Shown here: piece by piece, positions 11,783 to 24,876 of the stretch
Numbering within the stretch: position 1 is the first letter of the stretch
How the letters are laid out: each line of letters begins with the position of its first letter
Origin: Gymnopus androsaceus JB14
Taxonomy: Eukaryota; Basidiomycota; Agaricomycetes; Agaricales; Omphalotaceae
Length of the DNA: 64,000 bases
Direction: 5' to 3'
Assembly: GCA_009733575.1 (NCBI GenBank)
Contig: ML769463.1
Location: forward strand, 102,277 to 166,276
Notes under the pieces: model-generated
What the model saw: the letters and a program-made list of their open reading frames with translations, nothing else
Database searches by the model: none
What the model was told of the DNA's origin: nothing
Translations under genes and position numbers: made by a program

Positions 11783-12053
11783 TGGTTAGCTGGGATGGTC
11801 AGTATCATTTTGGAGAGCTTTTATATACCGCTACGATGGAAAGAATAATGGTGCATGTTCACCGATAGATCGGTACCAGTAAAGTGGTCAAACCCCAGAC
11901 AGTGTCTGGCAGACCTATGCATTGCTTTCATGTCAGGCCTCTTCTGGCTGTAAACAGGAGTAATGGGGCCGGAAGACATGCCAGAGAAGACATGCCAGAT
12001 TAGCCTCTGAAAAAATCGAAGACGTATGGATCGCCATGATCACTGTGCCGCGG

Positions 12054-12106
12054 TGTGTCAGATCGTAAATAATGGACTGATGTGTCAGATCACAAATAAT
12101 GGACTA
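12054..12106. repeat. Two-unit tandem repeat, ~27 bp
   Basis: The unit tgtgtcagatcgtaaataat plus ggactga is followed directly by tgtgtcagatcacaaataat plus ggacta. No function is evident. A shorter direct repeat of agacatgccag lies just upstream near 11977-12000. Confidence 0.8.
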
Positions 12107-12482
12107 AAGTTTTCATAAACTTAAAGCAAATTAACAGAAGGAATGCTAAATCGTGGATGTGGAATTGAATGACGGCCTCGTTTTGCCTGTTGCTCTTGGG
12201 GTGCATCTTTGCTCGAAGCCTCAAGCAGGGGCACCCTCTTCTCGATCTTCTTGGTAGTGGAGCTCCTCCCTGAGGACGGTTTCGCTGGTGTACATCTTTC
12301 CTGCCATTGCTATAAGGTTTATCAATTTACGAGGTTGAATGAGGTTGAATGGCTCAAACCGTGAGGCGAGCGAAGGTTTGCGTTGAGTAGGCTGAAGAGG
12401 ATAATTTGATAATTCCATAAGCAATCGGAATTTAAATCAAGGTGGGGGCCGGAATGGAGCGTGGATGTTTGAATTCTTTTTT

Positions 12483-12893
12483 CACTGGGCCGGGATCAAA
12501 TTTTGGCGGTTGCAAAAGATAATGCGAAACAGCTTGTAATTGATTAGATTTGGTACCAGATTTAGTGCATTTGATAAGCCATATTTGGCTAATCCAAAAC
12601 TTGATGCGAAAGACATTCTTTTGCCCCAGAAAAATACAAGGCAAGCTAACATCTTTTGTAGCTGCGAAACGGTAGGCCTAGCAACTAATACAAATCACCT
12701 TGACTACTATTTTGCAGCTGCAAAAGACATTAGCTTGCCTTGTATTTTTCTGGGCAAAAGAATGTCTTTCGCATCAAGTTTTGGATTAGCCAAATATGGT
12801 TTATCAAATGCACTAAATCTGGTGCCAAATCTTATCAATCATAAGCCGTTTCGCATTATCTTTTGCAACTGCCAAATTTGGACCAGCCCAGTG
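12483..12893. mobile_element. Foldback / MITE-like inverted repeat element
   Basis: About 411 bp. The left arm (12483-12670) reads cactgggc...ggttgcaaaagataatgcg; the right arm (12711-12893) is its reverse complement and ends gcccagtg. The arms are about 185 bp each and match along nearly their whole length, with a ~40 bp loop. No open frame of note and no clear target-site duplication. The CACTG ends are reminiscent of hAT-type termini, but without a TSD the superfamily stays open. A transcript across it would form a long hairpin. Confidence 0.8.
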
Positions 12894-13104
12894 TTTAGAA
12901 TGCGTCAAGTTCAAGTTGAGTTCAAGTTCGAATTTAGAATGTGTCAAAGCGAAAATACAGAGCGCCAAATTAGCCGCCGGTGCGTCATTTATATTTATAA
13001 CTACAAGCTGCGCTTTCATTATTTACTTCAACTTCGTCCTTGTCCTTGCTGTGCTTTTCACTGGCCCTGTCCAATTCTTTGCATGAAGTCCCTTTCAATA
13101 CTTC

Positions 13105-15467
<2,363 letters not shown>

Positions 15468-15769
15468 TCTTACTACTAGAAGTTGACTCTAGATGCTGTA
15501 TTCATATCTAATGCAAACACGAGTCGAACGCTGTGGTCCGCCGTGTACACCATCCGGAGAAATCGCAAAGTGCTCCAAGCTCTTGATACGCGCGCACCAC
15601 TGAACGCATCGGTGAATCATGCGGGATTCGCGATCAACTGCGGAACGCCAAAAATCCATCGGCCCGGGCGGATGGATCTCAATTTAAGAGGATTCGATAC
15701 TCTCCAAATTTCCCCGTACCCCTCTCCCCTCTCGTATCTCCTCTCGTATCACATCACATCAGTTCAGTT
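15468..15769. other. Intergenic between the mannosidase and GUT1
   Basis: Short spacer holding the 3' end of the mannosidase transcript and the promoter of glycerol kinase. A CT-rich tract with repeated tctcgtatc lies at 15720-15750, just before the ATG. Nothing else recognised. Confidence 0.5.
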
Positions 15770-17822
15770 ATGCTAGAGAAGGGTGAATTTGTTGGATCGT
15801 TAGACTGTGGTACTACGTAGGGTGTCTTCTACATGTACTGGTCGAATTCGTTTTACATCTTGTCTTGTAGTTCCGTTCGGTTCATTGTCTTCGACAAGTA
15901 TGCTCAAATTATCGCTCAACATCAACTTGAATTCCCACAGTACTACCCAAATCCAGGGTACGTGCACTCTTCCCCGCAACTCCCCGCAATCATTAATTTG
16001 ATGTTTATACCTCAGGTGGCATGAACACAATCCCCTAGAAATACAAGCTCATGCTGAAGCATGCATAGAAGAAACTGTCAAGTCTCTGGTTGCGAAAGGT
16101 TTCACGAAGGACAGTGTCAAGGTCATCGGTATGTTGGAATGCATCTATTTATTTCACGGGCGCTCAATTTTCTTCTTTAGGCATCACCAATCAGCGGGAG
16201 ACTGCTTTCGTATGGAGTCGCAAAACGGGAAAGCCGCTATGTAATGCTATTGTTTGGGACGATTCAAGAACGAAGAATCTTGTGGCACATTATGAGCATA
16301 TTCTCCATAACAAGGGACTTGAAATTTCACCTGGTGTTTGGAAGAAGGGCCAGGAGGCTATTGACGCTCTCCGTGAAATGTCCGTATATGTTATTGGTGT
16401 TCACCCATGTACTGACTTGCCCTTAAAGCTCCGGTCTTCCATTATCGACTGTACTTTTCGGCTACCAAAGTCCGCTGGATGATTGATAACTACCCCGAAG
16501 TCGCGAAAGCTCACGAAAACGATGATATGTGTTTCGGCACTCTCGAATCGTGGCTTGTATACGTGGGTTTTCCCTTCTTCTGATTGTCTCTCCCGATATT
16601 AACGCTACAGCAGAACTTGGTTGGTGGCGTGAAGAAAGGCCTACATGTTTCTGAGATGTCCAACGCAGCCCGTACACTATTGTTCAACACAGCAACATTA
16701 AGTTATGATCCAGCACTACTCAAATTTTTTGGCCTTCGTCAGTCTATCGTTGGAGACGTTGTATCTACTTCCCAGATCTATGGTCACATCGCTGCCGGCT
16801 CGCTGGCGGTGTACCTATCGGTGGACTAATCGGGGACCAGCAAGCCGCTTTGAATTGGCAACAAGTGTCTTACAAAAGGTGAAGCCAAATGCACATACGG
16901 AACAGGTGGTTTCCTTGTTTATTGTACCGGTAACGAGATCGTAAAGAGTGGTCATGGATTGCTCAGTACTGTGGCTTTCCAACCGGGGCCCGATGCTAAA
17001 CCTGTGTTCGCTCTGGAAGGAAGTAGTACGTATTTTTGCTTCAATGTTTTGGATGTTTTGATTTATGATAACCCATCTAGTTTCATCTGCTGGGAGTGCC
17101 ATCACTTGGCTGAAAGATTCGATGCATATGATCTCCAGTTCTTCACAAGTCAATGACCTTGCAGCGCAAGAGCCAACGAGTGGTGGTGTCTATTTTGTCA
17201 CTGCCTTCTCGGGGCTCCTCGCTCCTTACTGGGATTCATCTGCTACCGGCATGATGATTGGTGAGTCTTACTGGCAGCCTTCTCCTGTATCGTTGCTCAA
17301 CGAGGATTTATAGGAATTACACAATATACCAACCCTTCGCACCTTGCTCGTGCTACAATAGAGGCGACTGCTTTCCAGACACGCGCAATTATTCAAAGTA
17401 TGGTTCTCGACTCTGGAAAGGAGCTACCAGAATCTCAAGGTCGATGGTGGAATGACTAATGGTGACCTGGCTATGAGTATTGTCGCTGATATTAACGGTA
17501 CGGATGTCATTCGACCGGAAATGAGAGAGTCAGTCGTCTATTCTCTTCTCTTCATCTTTTGCTCAACGTAGCTCTCCGTTTTTGTAGGTCCACTGCTCTT
17601 GGCTCTGCTCTTCTCGCTGGATCGGCCATCGGATTGTTCGGTTGGGACCTCACTAGACCCGAAACATTATCGGAAGTCAACACCAAGGGCACCATGATTT
17701 TCAAGCCCGAGATGTCGGACAACATACGAGAGAAGAGGTGGGCAAATTGGCAGCGTGCCGTAGAACGTTGTAGAGGTTGGGAAGCTGGTATTGACGAAGA
17801 GGAGGAAGACCTCCTTGGATAA
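15770..17822 (+). CDS. GUT1: Glycerol kinase
   Basis: FGGY-family kinase that phosphorylates glycerol with ATP, the entry step of glycerol use. The start [16 protein letters not shown] splices to [13 protein letters not shown], giving the N-terminal ATP-binding loop. Other signatures: [52 protein letters not shown], and [19 protein letters not shown] near the C-terminus. Three single-base frame breaks interrupt otherwise excellent homology: an extra g at about 16451 (before [12 protein letters not shown]), a missing base near 16808, and an extra a at 16853-16854 (before [15 protein letters not shown]). Correcting each restores the expected protein. These could be consensus errors or a recent pseudogene. 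Ends in an acidic tail EEEEDLLG. Confidence 0.88.
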
Positions 17823-18256
17823 ATTGAGCGAATACGACTTTTCATTACACAACCTGATTCTTTTCCTTCTTATATTTTGGGTAAATTGTGGGACTGCTCC
17901 GATACAAGTGTATTTCTAGTCATGTATTCTATAGATGTTCTTTCGTAGAGCTTCTACCGGGAGGACAAAGCGTTGTCACCGACATAGTTATAACACTCGG
18001 CAGGAGAATATACTTAGGTACACGAAATGGTTTGTACAGGTAACAACCGCACTGAATGTCCCCAAGGACTAAGTAGTAGAGGCAGAAGAACGAACGAGAC
18101 GAACAGGTAATAACTTGCAGGAATTTGGAACGGTGAGTAGATTGAAACGTACGTTTTTTCTCTGCTGTATAGATGCTACATAAATCACAAGAACAAAGTA
18201 AAGAGTAAATAAAACAGGTTAGGACTTGCTGGACAATTCATATTATGCGCGCCGCT
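17823..18256. other. Convergent 3' intergenic region GUT1/PCNA
   Basis: Lies between the stops of GUT1 (plus) and PCNA (minus). It contains copy A of a ~95 bp repeat (18012-18105) described separately. Otherwise A/T-rich UTR-like sequence. Confidence 0.5.
18010..18105. repeat. Dispersed repeat flanking PCNA, copy A
   Basis: taggtacacgaaatggt, then aacaaccgcactgaatgtccc, then taagtagtagaggcagaag and aacgagacga. The same string of blocks recurs at 19842-19940 in the same orientation with small indels. Both copies lie 3' of a minus-strand gene (PCNA here, the AP180-like gene for copy B). Confidence 0.75.
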
Positions 18257-19628
18257 TCAATCATCGCCAATCTTGGGCGCAAGGTAGTATCTGACATACC
18301 CTTCGCCAAAGGTATATGAAACCTATAGACGGACGTCAGTGTATATAGAGGAATCAGTTTCTCGAACATATCTCACCAAAAGTGGCACGTCGTTGCTCAT
18401 ATACAATTCCACTTTCCTGGTAAGGTTGGAACTCTTGCTAAAGTTGACCAGATACTTCAACGAGAATGTAAGGGAAACGTGTGAGTTCATCTGGATTAGA
18501 ACAGCGTCCTTGTCGTCGTCGTCATCATCGGCTTTGGATTTCCCTTTTTTCGATTTCGAGGACGAAGCTGTCTTGGCCTTTTTGGATGCTTTCGGGGAGG
18601 ATTTCGACTGCAAAACAAACACGAGTCAGATACACACGACAATTGCACATATAAAACTAAACGCGCCTTTTTCTTTCTCTTCTTGCTACCTTCGTCGTCA
18701 TCGTCGTCCTCTTCATCATCCTCCTTCTCCTCTTCACCATCCTCGTCTGCAGCTTCATCGTCGTCCATTTCAACGTCTTCGTCGCCATCCTTCTCCTTCT
18801 TCACTTTGGTCTTCTTCTCCTTTTTCTTGTCTCCGTCGGCATCCTCATCTTCTCCCTCTTCATCGTCATCCTTCTTTTCCTTCTTTTCTCTCCGTCGTCT
18901 CCGTCTTCATCATCCTCGTCATCGCCCTGTGGACCTTGCTCCACCTTGCCTATCGGACCCTGTCCTTTGAGAAGGACGCTACCGTTTGCAGCCTCGCCGT
19001 CACTAGCAAACCGGACTCCTTCCTTGCTGACCTCGATTCGCACAGAGTCGCCCAGCTGGGACAAGTCGCGTACGATACGCAAGAATTCAGCCGAGGAGAG
19101 AACGACGCGCGCCTCATAAGAGGTTTTTGGGATTCCAAGAGTTTCAGAATCGATATCCATGAGTTTAAGATCATAGGCGGCTACCCTATCAGAATCTGCG
19201 AGGGAGATAAGGTTAGCGATGAGCGTTTTCAAGTTTGAAAGTCTCCCACTCTTTGGTTCATAAGTCAAATTCAACACGTCCGCCTCGTCAGCTGCACGGA
19301 GAGTACATGTATCGTCGTCCTTGGCGCATCTCAATACTTTTGTCAAGCTTCCGACGTTGACGCCCAGAGGCATCGGCCGGTCACAGCGATATTTCTTGAA
19401 GCCACTCTGGACCAATTTTACCGCGACGAGGGCGACGTGCGAGTTGTCCATTGCTTGAAGGGTGATGCCTTCTTCTGAGCATTCAAAGTTGGCATCTGTG
19501 ACGAGTTCTTTGATAGCTGTGGTTGAAAGAGCAGGCTGGTCAGGACGCGCTTTCCTAGAAAGAAAAGACAACAAACCGTCAATCAGCTTTTTAAGGATAC
19601 CAGCATCCTCGAGTTTGGCTTCCAACAT
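18257..19628 (-). CDS. POL30: PCNA sliding clamp with a large charged insertion
   Basis: Homotrimeric DNA clamp that tethers polymerases and repair factors in the nucleus. Exon 1 (19577-19628) encodes MLEAKLEDAGILKKLID and joins AIKELVTDANFECS. Typical segments follow: AMDNSHVALVAVKL, FKKYRCDRPMPLGVN, LKLMDID, VRFASDGEAANGSV, and at the end VSLTFSLKYLVNF, MSNDVPLLV and VRYYLAPKI. Between GSVLL and VSLTF, where other PCNAs have a short loop, lie roughly 130 residues of Asp/Glu and Lys runs (DDDEEGEDEDADGDKKKEKK, EMDDDEAADEDGEEEKEDDE, ASSSKSKKGKSK). One base must be added in an A4 run near 18884 to keep the acidic frame. The charged block spans an intron and rejoins the clamp in frame. Confidence 0.92.
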
Positions 19629-19685
19629 GGTTTTTGAAGAGGAAAAAGGCGAGGGATTGAGGGAAAGTCGCGTGTTGGAGAGGAT

Positions 19686-19691
19686 ACGCGT
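19686..19691. promoter_or_regulatory. MluI cell-cycle box (ACGCGT) upstream of PCNA
   Basis: A palindromic ACGCGT lies 58 bp upstream of the PCNA start. In ascomycete yeasts this is the binding site of MBF, which drives G1/S genes including PCNA. Use in this species is inferred. Further ACGCG-like cores occur nearby (around 19731-19738). Confidence 0.55.
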
Positions 19692-19751
19692 CAAAAACAA
19701 ACAAGAAGGCGGGAAAGAAAGAACAGGTCAACGACGCGCTTGTAACGATGT

Positions 19752-19793
19752 CACGTGCAAATTGAAACTCCGATTGAATTTGAACATCACGTG
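19752..19793. promoter_or_regulatory. Pair of CACGTG E-boxes upstream of PCNA
   Basis: Two copies of atcacgtgca/gtcacgtgca, with cores at 19752-19757 and 19788-19793. Their centres are 36 bp apart and they share flanking bases. CACGTG is the site of bHLH factors such as Cbf1. The repeated context suggests a real paired element, but no binding evidence exists. Confidence 0.45.
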
Positions 19794-19841
19794 CATAACA
19801 GACAAGCGTCAAAGCGTCCGTCAACCGCTGCTTTTCGATAA

Positions 19842-19940
19842 CTAGGTACATGAAATGGTACAAGTAACAACGGCACTGAAATGTCCCTAAAAAGATCATA
19901 TAATAAGTAGTAGTAGAGGAGAGATGAACGAGCGAGACGG
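19842..19940. repeat. Dispersed repeat flanking PCNA, copy B
   Basis: Counterpart of 18010-18105: taggtacatgaaatggtac, aacaacggcactgaaatgtccc, then taagtagtagtagagg and gaacgagcgagacg. It lies about 130 bp 3' of the stop of the AP180-like gene. Confidence 0.75.
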
Positions 19941-20071
19941 GACGCGGTTATAAGCATAAGAAGGAAGGATATCGTGGGCGCAGAAAAGCTCCAAATGGGT
20001 TCAAGGAGAGTGAAAGAAACATGAGTTGTATAGCACTACCGAAAAAAAAACAAAAATCCCGCGTGTAAGTA

Positions 20072-23000
20072 TTAGATGAGCGATGCTCCATGCTGCTGCT
20101 GGTTCTGAGGGTTACCAGTTTGGAAGGAAGATCCAAACATGTTCCCTCCCATACCCATCCCCCCTGCACCACCCATGCCTCCCATAACCTGTTGGCATTG
20201 GAGGCACGCTAGTGCCATTTGGCGTCGCGCTAAACATGGACGCACGGAAAGGATTCGCGCCTCCTCCAGTCATTTGTGGCCGTAATCCTTGACCCAACGT
20301 AGACCCCATTCCATTCGAACCACCGAATGCTGACATTTGTCCGAGTCCTGTAGGTTGGCTACCGAGTCCACCGTTCAAGCCCCCACCAAAGTTTCCGTTC
20401 GTTAGTCCATTGGGAGAGGTTGTTGAACTTGGTGCCCCGGTGACCGCAGGCGTAGTAGGAGCAGAGCCTGGAATAGGCGGCAGGGACTCTAGCAACGATG
20501 CACCGAATGATGAAGATGGTTTGAAGGGTTTGAGCCCACTGAAACCCGTGGACTGGCTCTTCAACGGAGCGGCTCCAGTAAAGGAGATGGAAGGAGAAGA
20601 CGATGTATTCGTTGCACCTGTCGGTTGAGTTGATAAAGAGGATGAGAACAACGAATCAGAAAACGTAGATCCTGTCGTTGTAGTGGATGTGTTTTGATAA
20701 TTCAGCGGGCCTGAAGATGAAAACGCAGATTGGCCTGTTGTTGGAGAAGTTTCCGGTTTCTTGGAAGAGAAAGAGGACGCGATGCTGGACATATCAGAGG
20801 ACCCTGGGTTGAGAGCACTCATACCGAAGGAAAAGCTGCCAAAGCCCGTCGGCTGTGGAAGTTGTGGGGCAGCCTGCTGCTGCTGCTGCCCAGCCGCATT
20901 ACCATTCTGACCACCATAACCCATCGCTAATTCCATCAGTGTAGGCGGTTTAGGCACTGGCGGAGGAGCAGCCGCTGGAATAGGTCCAAACGGATTCCTC
21001 GTTCCCGTCTGATGTGTCTTGACTGGTTGCGCGGGAGGTGGTGATGCCATAGAATTCTGCGTCGAACCAAAGGCCGTCAATGGAGTGGAGGCCGGACGCG
21101 GGGGGATATTCATCGGCGAGGGAGAGGTTTGTTGAGAAAACGGACCCGCAGAGAAGGGAGACGTTTGCTGAGAAAACGGTCCTGAAGACGAAGGGAGTGG
21201 GTGAAAACGCCGAAGACCCCATGGTGGCCGTATTCTGCGAATTCAACCCTCCATTCATCATTGGCATCCCGTTCGAAACCCCGTTGCTGTTTCCGAAAGG
21301 ACCCAGTTGTTGTGGTTGCTGCTGCTGCATGCCACCAACACCAAACATTGCCATCCCAGTGGTCTGTGGCATCATTATGCTCTGACGGAACGGATTACCA
21401 CCAGTAGCTTGCGGCTGTAAAAATCCAGTCTGCTGCTGCTGAGGGGCAGCAAGCATGCCGGTTTGCTGAGGAAGGAAGGAAGAGAATGGACGATGACCAG
21501 TTGGCTGAGGTTGTAAACGCAGGTGAGATTGCGGTTGTGATGGTTGTTGCATCATACCAAAGGGATTCGGCGCAGGTTGCATGGAAGTTTGTTGTGGTAC
21601 AATGAATCCAGTAGGTTGGGGTTGCATCTGAGGCTGACTAAACTGAGGAGCCATACCCATTTGTACAAACGGATTAACAGTTCCTTGCTGCTGGAAGTAC
21701 GCAGAATTAGGACTTTGTATATAGTCAGAAAAGGCGTCCATTAACACTATTGTAATCAAAATACCTGTTAGTCTGTGGATTGAACATCGTCGGCTGTTCT
21801 TGCTCGATCCCCGAGAAAAAGTCAATAACAGCCTTGTTCTGGTCCGGTTGCGTTGATGGTTGGGCTGAAGATGCGGTACTGGAGGAAGTAGGCAGCGGCG
21901 GAACCGGCGATGGCGCTAAGACAATAATTAGATTGGAACGATTTGCGATTTCTCAAAGTTAATCACCTTTACTAGGTTTAGTTGAAGACGCGCCGTTACT
22001 CCGTCCTCCTCTTCTAACTGCTTCCTTGTTCGTCTTGTATTCAATCCGATTTTGTTCAAAATTGGGATCCTTGAGGTATTCCTCAAGTGAACCAGCAAGC
22101 GAAACGGGAGCCTACGAAGAGGGATATCAGGACATGCTTGAGGATCAAGGGAAAGATACCGACGTGTTTCAAATTGGGAATGGGAACGTTGAGAATATTT
22201 TGCAACTTCTTGGCTACGCCGAGAAACTCGACCACCTTTTCAGTTTGTTTGCAGAAATGTCTATAGATAGCGAGTGCTTGTTCCGCGTCGACATGCGACA
22301 TCTCGAAGTAATTTTCTATAAAGGTCAATTGTCAGTAAAGCCGAGGCGGTCTGCATCAAATGAATCACGCACCAAGAACGTTGATAACACCTTCATTTCC
22401 AGCTTGGAACAGAATGAGAAGATCTTTTACAAGCATCCGAAGAGCGGTAGTCGTGAGTTCATCTTCCAAGTCGTCCAAGTAGAACTAAATAGACATCAGT
22501 CAAGTACAACGACAGAATCATTTTGCAAACGCACCTTGCATTCCACGAGCGTATCAATCATTCTGTGAACCGCTTTCGTCTCTCTCAACAGTCCCTTTTC
22601 CACAGTCATCACTCGCAACTTGCGTCCCATAATCGTCTTACTTCGCTGAGGCCCTGACGATGCCGGCGGTTCCTTCTTCTTTCCACGAGCATAATTATCC
22701 TCCTCCACGGAAGCCGAATTCCGCATATCCCGATTAGACTCGGCTTGCACTCTGATTGCGTCGTGCTTCAAATCTCGGTATGCACGAATTCTAGAGTCTA
22801 GATACACGGCGTAGTTTTGGAGATTTTGAGGAGCAGTGTAACCTGGAAGAAGAGCTGAGCTGAGAAGCGAATGGCCACAAGCACAATTCTATGCACCTTC
22901 CCAGTTTCCTGTAGAGACATTCTGAAGGCGGAGAACCTCTGAAGATGATAGATAAGAGAGAACATTGTCGGTCGCGCCATTACGAATCATTGTATGTAGA

Positions 23001-23287
23001 ACGATCAAAGCTTTGAAAACAACCTGCTGTGGTGTAAGTGCAATTCAGATTGGTTTGATTATTCAAACGTACCACGGAGTTTGGTTCTCTAAATCTTGGT
23101 GACAGGGCTTTGCAGACATCATGAACAGCACCATCATCCGACCAGGTTGCAGCAATAATTGGATCCAAATACTGGCAGGAGTTTATTGGAAACGACCAGA
23201 GAGCAGTAGTTCAGAACTCACCTTGGCTTTTGGAGGTGCAGCCTTTGGCTTGCAGGCGAGCTTTACTACTTTGTCGTAACTTGACAT
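20072..23287 (-). CDS. AP180/CALM-type clathrin adaptor (ANTH domain, NPF repeats)
   Basis: Endocytic adaptor that binds PIP2 through its ANTH domain and recruits clathrin/EH-domain proteins. The start MSSYDKVVKLACKPKAAPPKAK is typical of Yap1801/1802. ANTH segments follow: PIIAATWSDDGAVHDVCKAL, FKALIVLHTMIRNG, NYAVYLDSRIRAYRDLKHDA, LEEYLKDPNFEQNRIEYK. The long C-terminal half is Gln/Pro/Asn-rich with NPF motifs (VNPFVQM, PNPFGM, GNPFRQ, RNPFGP, ANPFRA) and many QPTGF-type repeats, usual for EH-domain ligands. Two one-base frame breaks are needed: near 21193-21201 (before GPFSQQTSPFSAGPFSQQTS) and at 20186-20187 (before MGGMGGAGGMGMGGNMFG). With these the protein ends HGASLI-stop at 20072. 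Confidence 0.9.
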
Positions 23288-23582
23288 GGCCGGGAGAAAT
23301 CAAAAACTGGAAACAGCCACGTCCGAAGCGCCCGGATTCTATTGGTATCCGTAAATGAAATCCAAAATACTAAGTTGTGGTCCAAAAGGCCAATTCTTGC
23401 AAGCTTGCAAGGCGAAGAAGCGCTTGGACTCTTGGAAGGAGCGAAGAACGAATGATGTTGCTCGGAAAATGTTGATTGGTCCCGGTCCGTCTCCAGTCAC
23501 TCAATTGCGGCCCGCACTCAAACCATACGCCAATTAGATTATCTGTCTACACTAGCGACATTAGATGTGACAAACTAACTAC

Positions 23583-24239
23583 TTAAAGCTGGGTCATGGC
23601 GGTCAGCCCAACGATAGTAACAGCAACAATCTTCAGCACATCGCTTCGCGTCACAAAGCCTCCCAAACTCCCGTTGAACCCAGCGATAGATTTGGAAGAA
23701 CTTGTACTGGCTGGCGCTACAGATGTCTGAGTAAACCCTGCAGTGGTTTTCGCGGCGGTCAGAGCAGCGGAGGTTTTTGCGGCCGAGGTTCCTGCAGCTG
23801 AGTTTCCTGCTGAAGCAGTGGATGCAGTGGATGCGAACGTTGCAGTTCCTGAAGTGAGACCGGAGGATGAAGAAACTACAGGACGAGTTCAACCTCAAAG
23901 AAGACTTGAGAAGATAAGACAAGTACTTACCATCACAGGTTGAATCAAAGTACTCCGTTGCCTCTTGCTGTTCAGTAGTCGTACAATCTATCGCTACACA
24001 AGACTGTACTTGCTGAATAAAGTCGGTATTGGTGCAGCAACTCAGAATCATCTCTATAGATAATACAGGTCAGCAAATTAAAAGTCCAGAGAATTATCGA
24101 CGTACACATCGCATCCTGCAATTACAGCGGAGACCTCAGAACAGGACTCGGCACAAAGGGGAAGAGTGGCTTGGGTGCGACCGAGGGTTGCTGTAAGGGC
24201 CAAAGTCAGGAGTAGAGGGCGCAAGTAAGAGGCCATCAT
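23583..24239 (-). CDS. CFEM-domain GPI-anchored surface protein
   Basis: Signal peptide MMASYLRPLLLTLALTATLG. An eight-cysteine CFEM domain follows: CAESC, then AGC, then LSCC, VQSC, IDC and STC, with the spacing of the family; CFEM proteins act at the fungal surface, some in haem uptake. Next comes a Ser/Thr/Ala-rich stalk (GTATFAS, TASTASAGNSAAGTSAAK). The hydrophobic C-terminus VLKIVAVTIVGLTAMTQL follows a small-residue region, fitting a GPI-attachment signal. Three exons. The two adjacent ATGs at the start (24239 or 24236) are equivalent. Haem binding itself cannot be judged from sequence. Confidence 0.85.
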
Positions 24240-24876
24240 TCTGCAACGAGCGGAAGGGAAAAATGCCAAACGGTTTGCGAGGCATATCTAGGCATTTTGT
24301 ACTCTGTGGTTAGGGGATTTTACATTTGACACTTGGCATTTCCAGGGGAGTCCAGGACAAGCCTGTATCATTTCCGGCACGCATGCTGCAGCTAGTCCGT
24401 GCTTAGAGAGGCTGAACCTGAGCGAGTCTCGTCCAAATCTGCAAATTAACCGATGCTACCTAGTGCTACCTTCTGCTTTCCGCCTTCATATGTCAGATTT
24501 GACAGACTACATCCTGCACGCCACGTCCAAATTGACCTAAAACCGCAATATTTGATTGGGATCGTTGTCTTGAGGCGGAATTTCCGAATGATATCGATTG
24601 CATCAAGGAAATAATCCGGAAAATGGAAGGAAATGCGAAAGATCGATTAGCAGAGTCTACGACTATACTCGAAATGAGCTAGTCAGCATAGCATGCAGTC
24701 GTGTGTGAAGGTTGAATGAAAGGCCTTTGTTCACGCGTGACTTTCTGTCACGACTTTTTCCTCTCTTCATTACCATGTCGTAGGTTCAGCACTCTTACAT
24801 CTTATTCCAACTCTAATCTCGCGTCTCAAGCTCATCTAAAACAGAAACAACCAACGCAGGCTCCCCCGCCCCAGAC
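24240..24876. other. Intergenic promoter region between the CFEM gene and NASP
   Basis: Divergent promoters of the two flanking genes share this 637 bp. No ORF or repeat stands out. A CT-rich, A-ending stretch at 24750-24870 probably marks the NASP transcription start region. Confidence 0.5.

Noticed and set aside
18339..19238. 299-codon plus-strand open frame antisense to PCNA
   Set aside because: Ser/His/Arg/Phe low-complexity caused by the charged repeats of PCNA on the other strand; PCNA homology is decisive.
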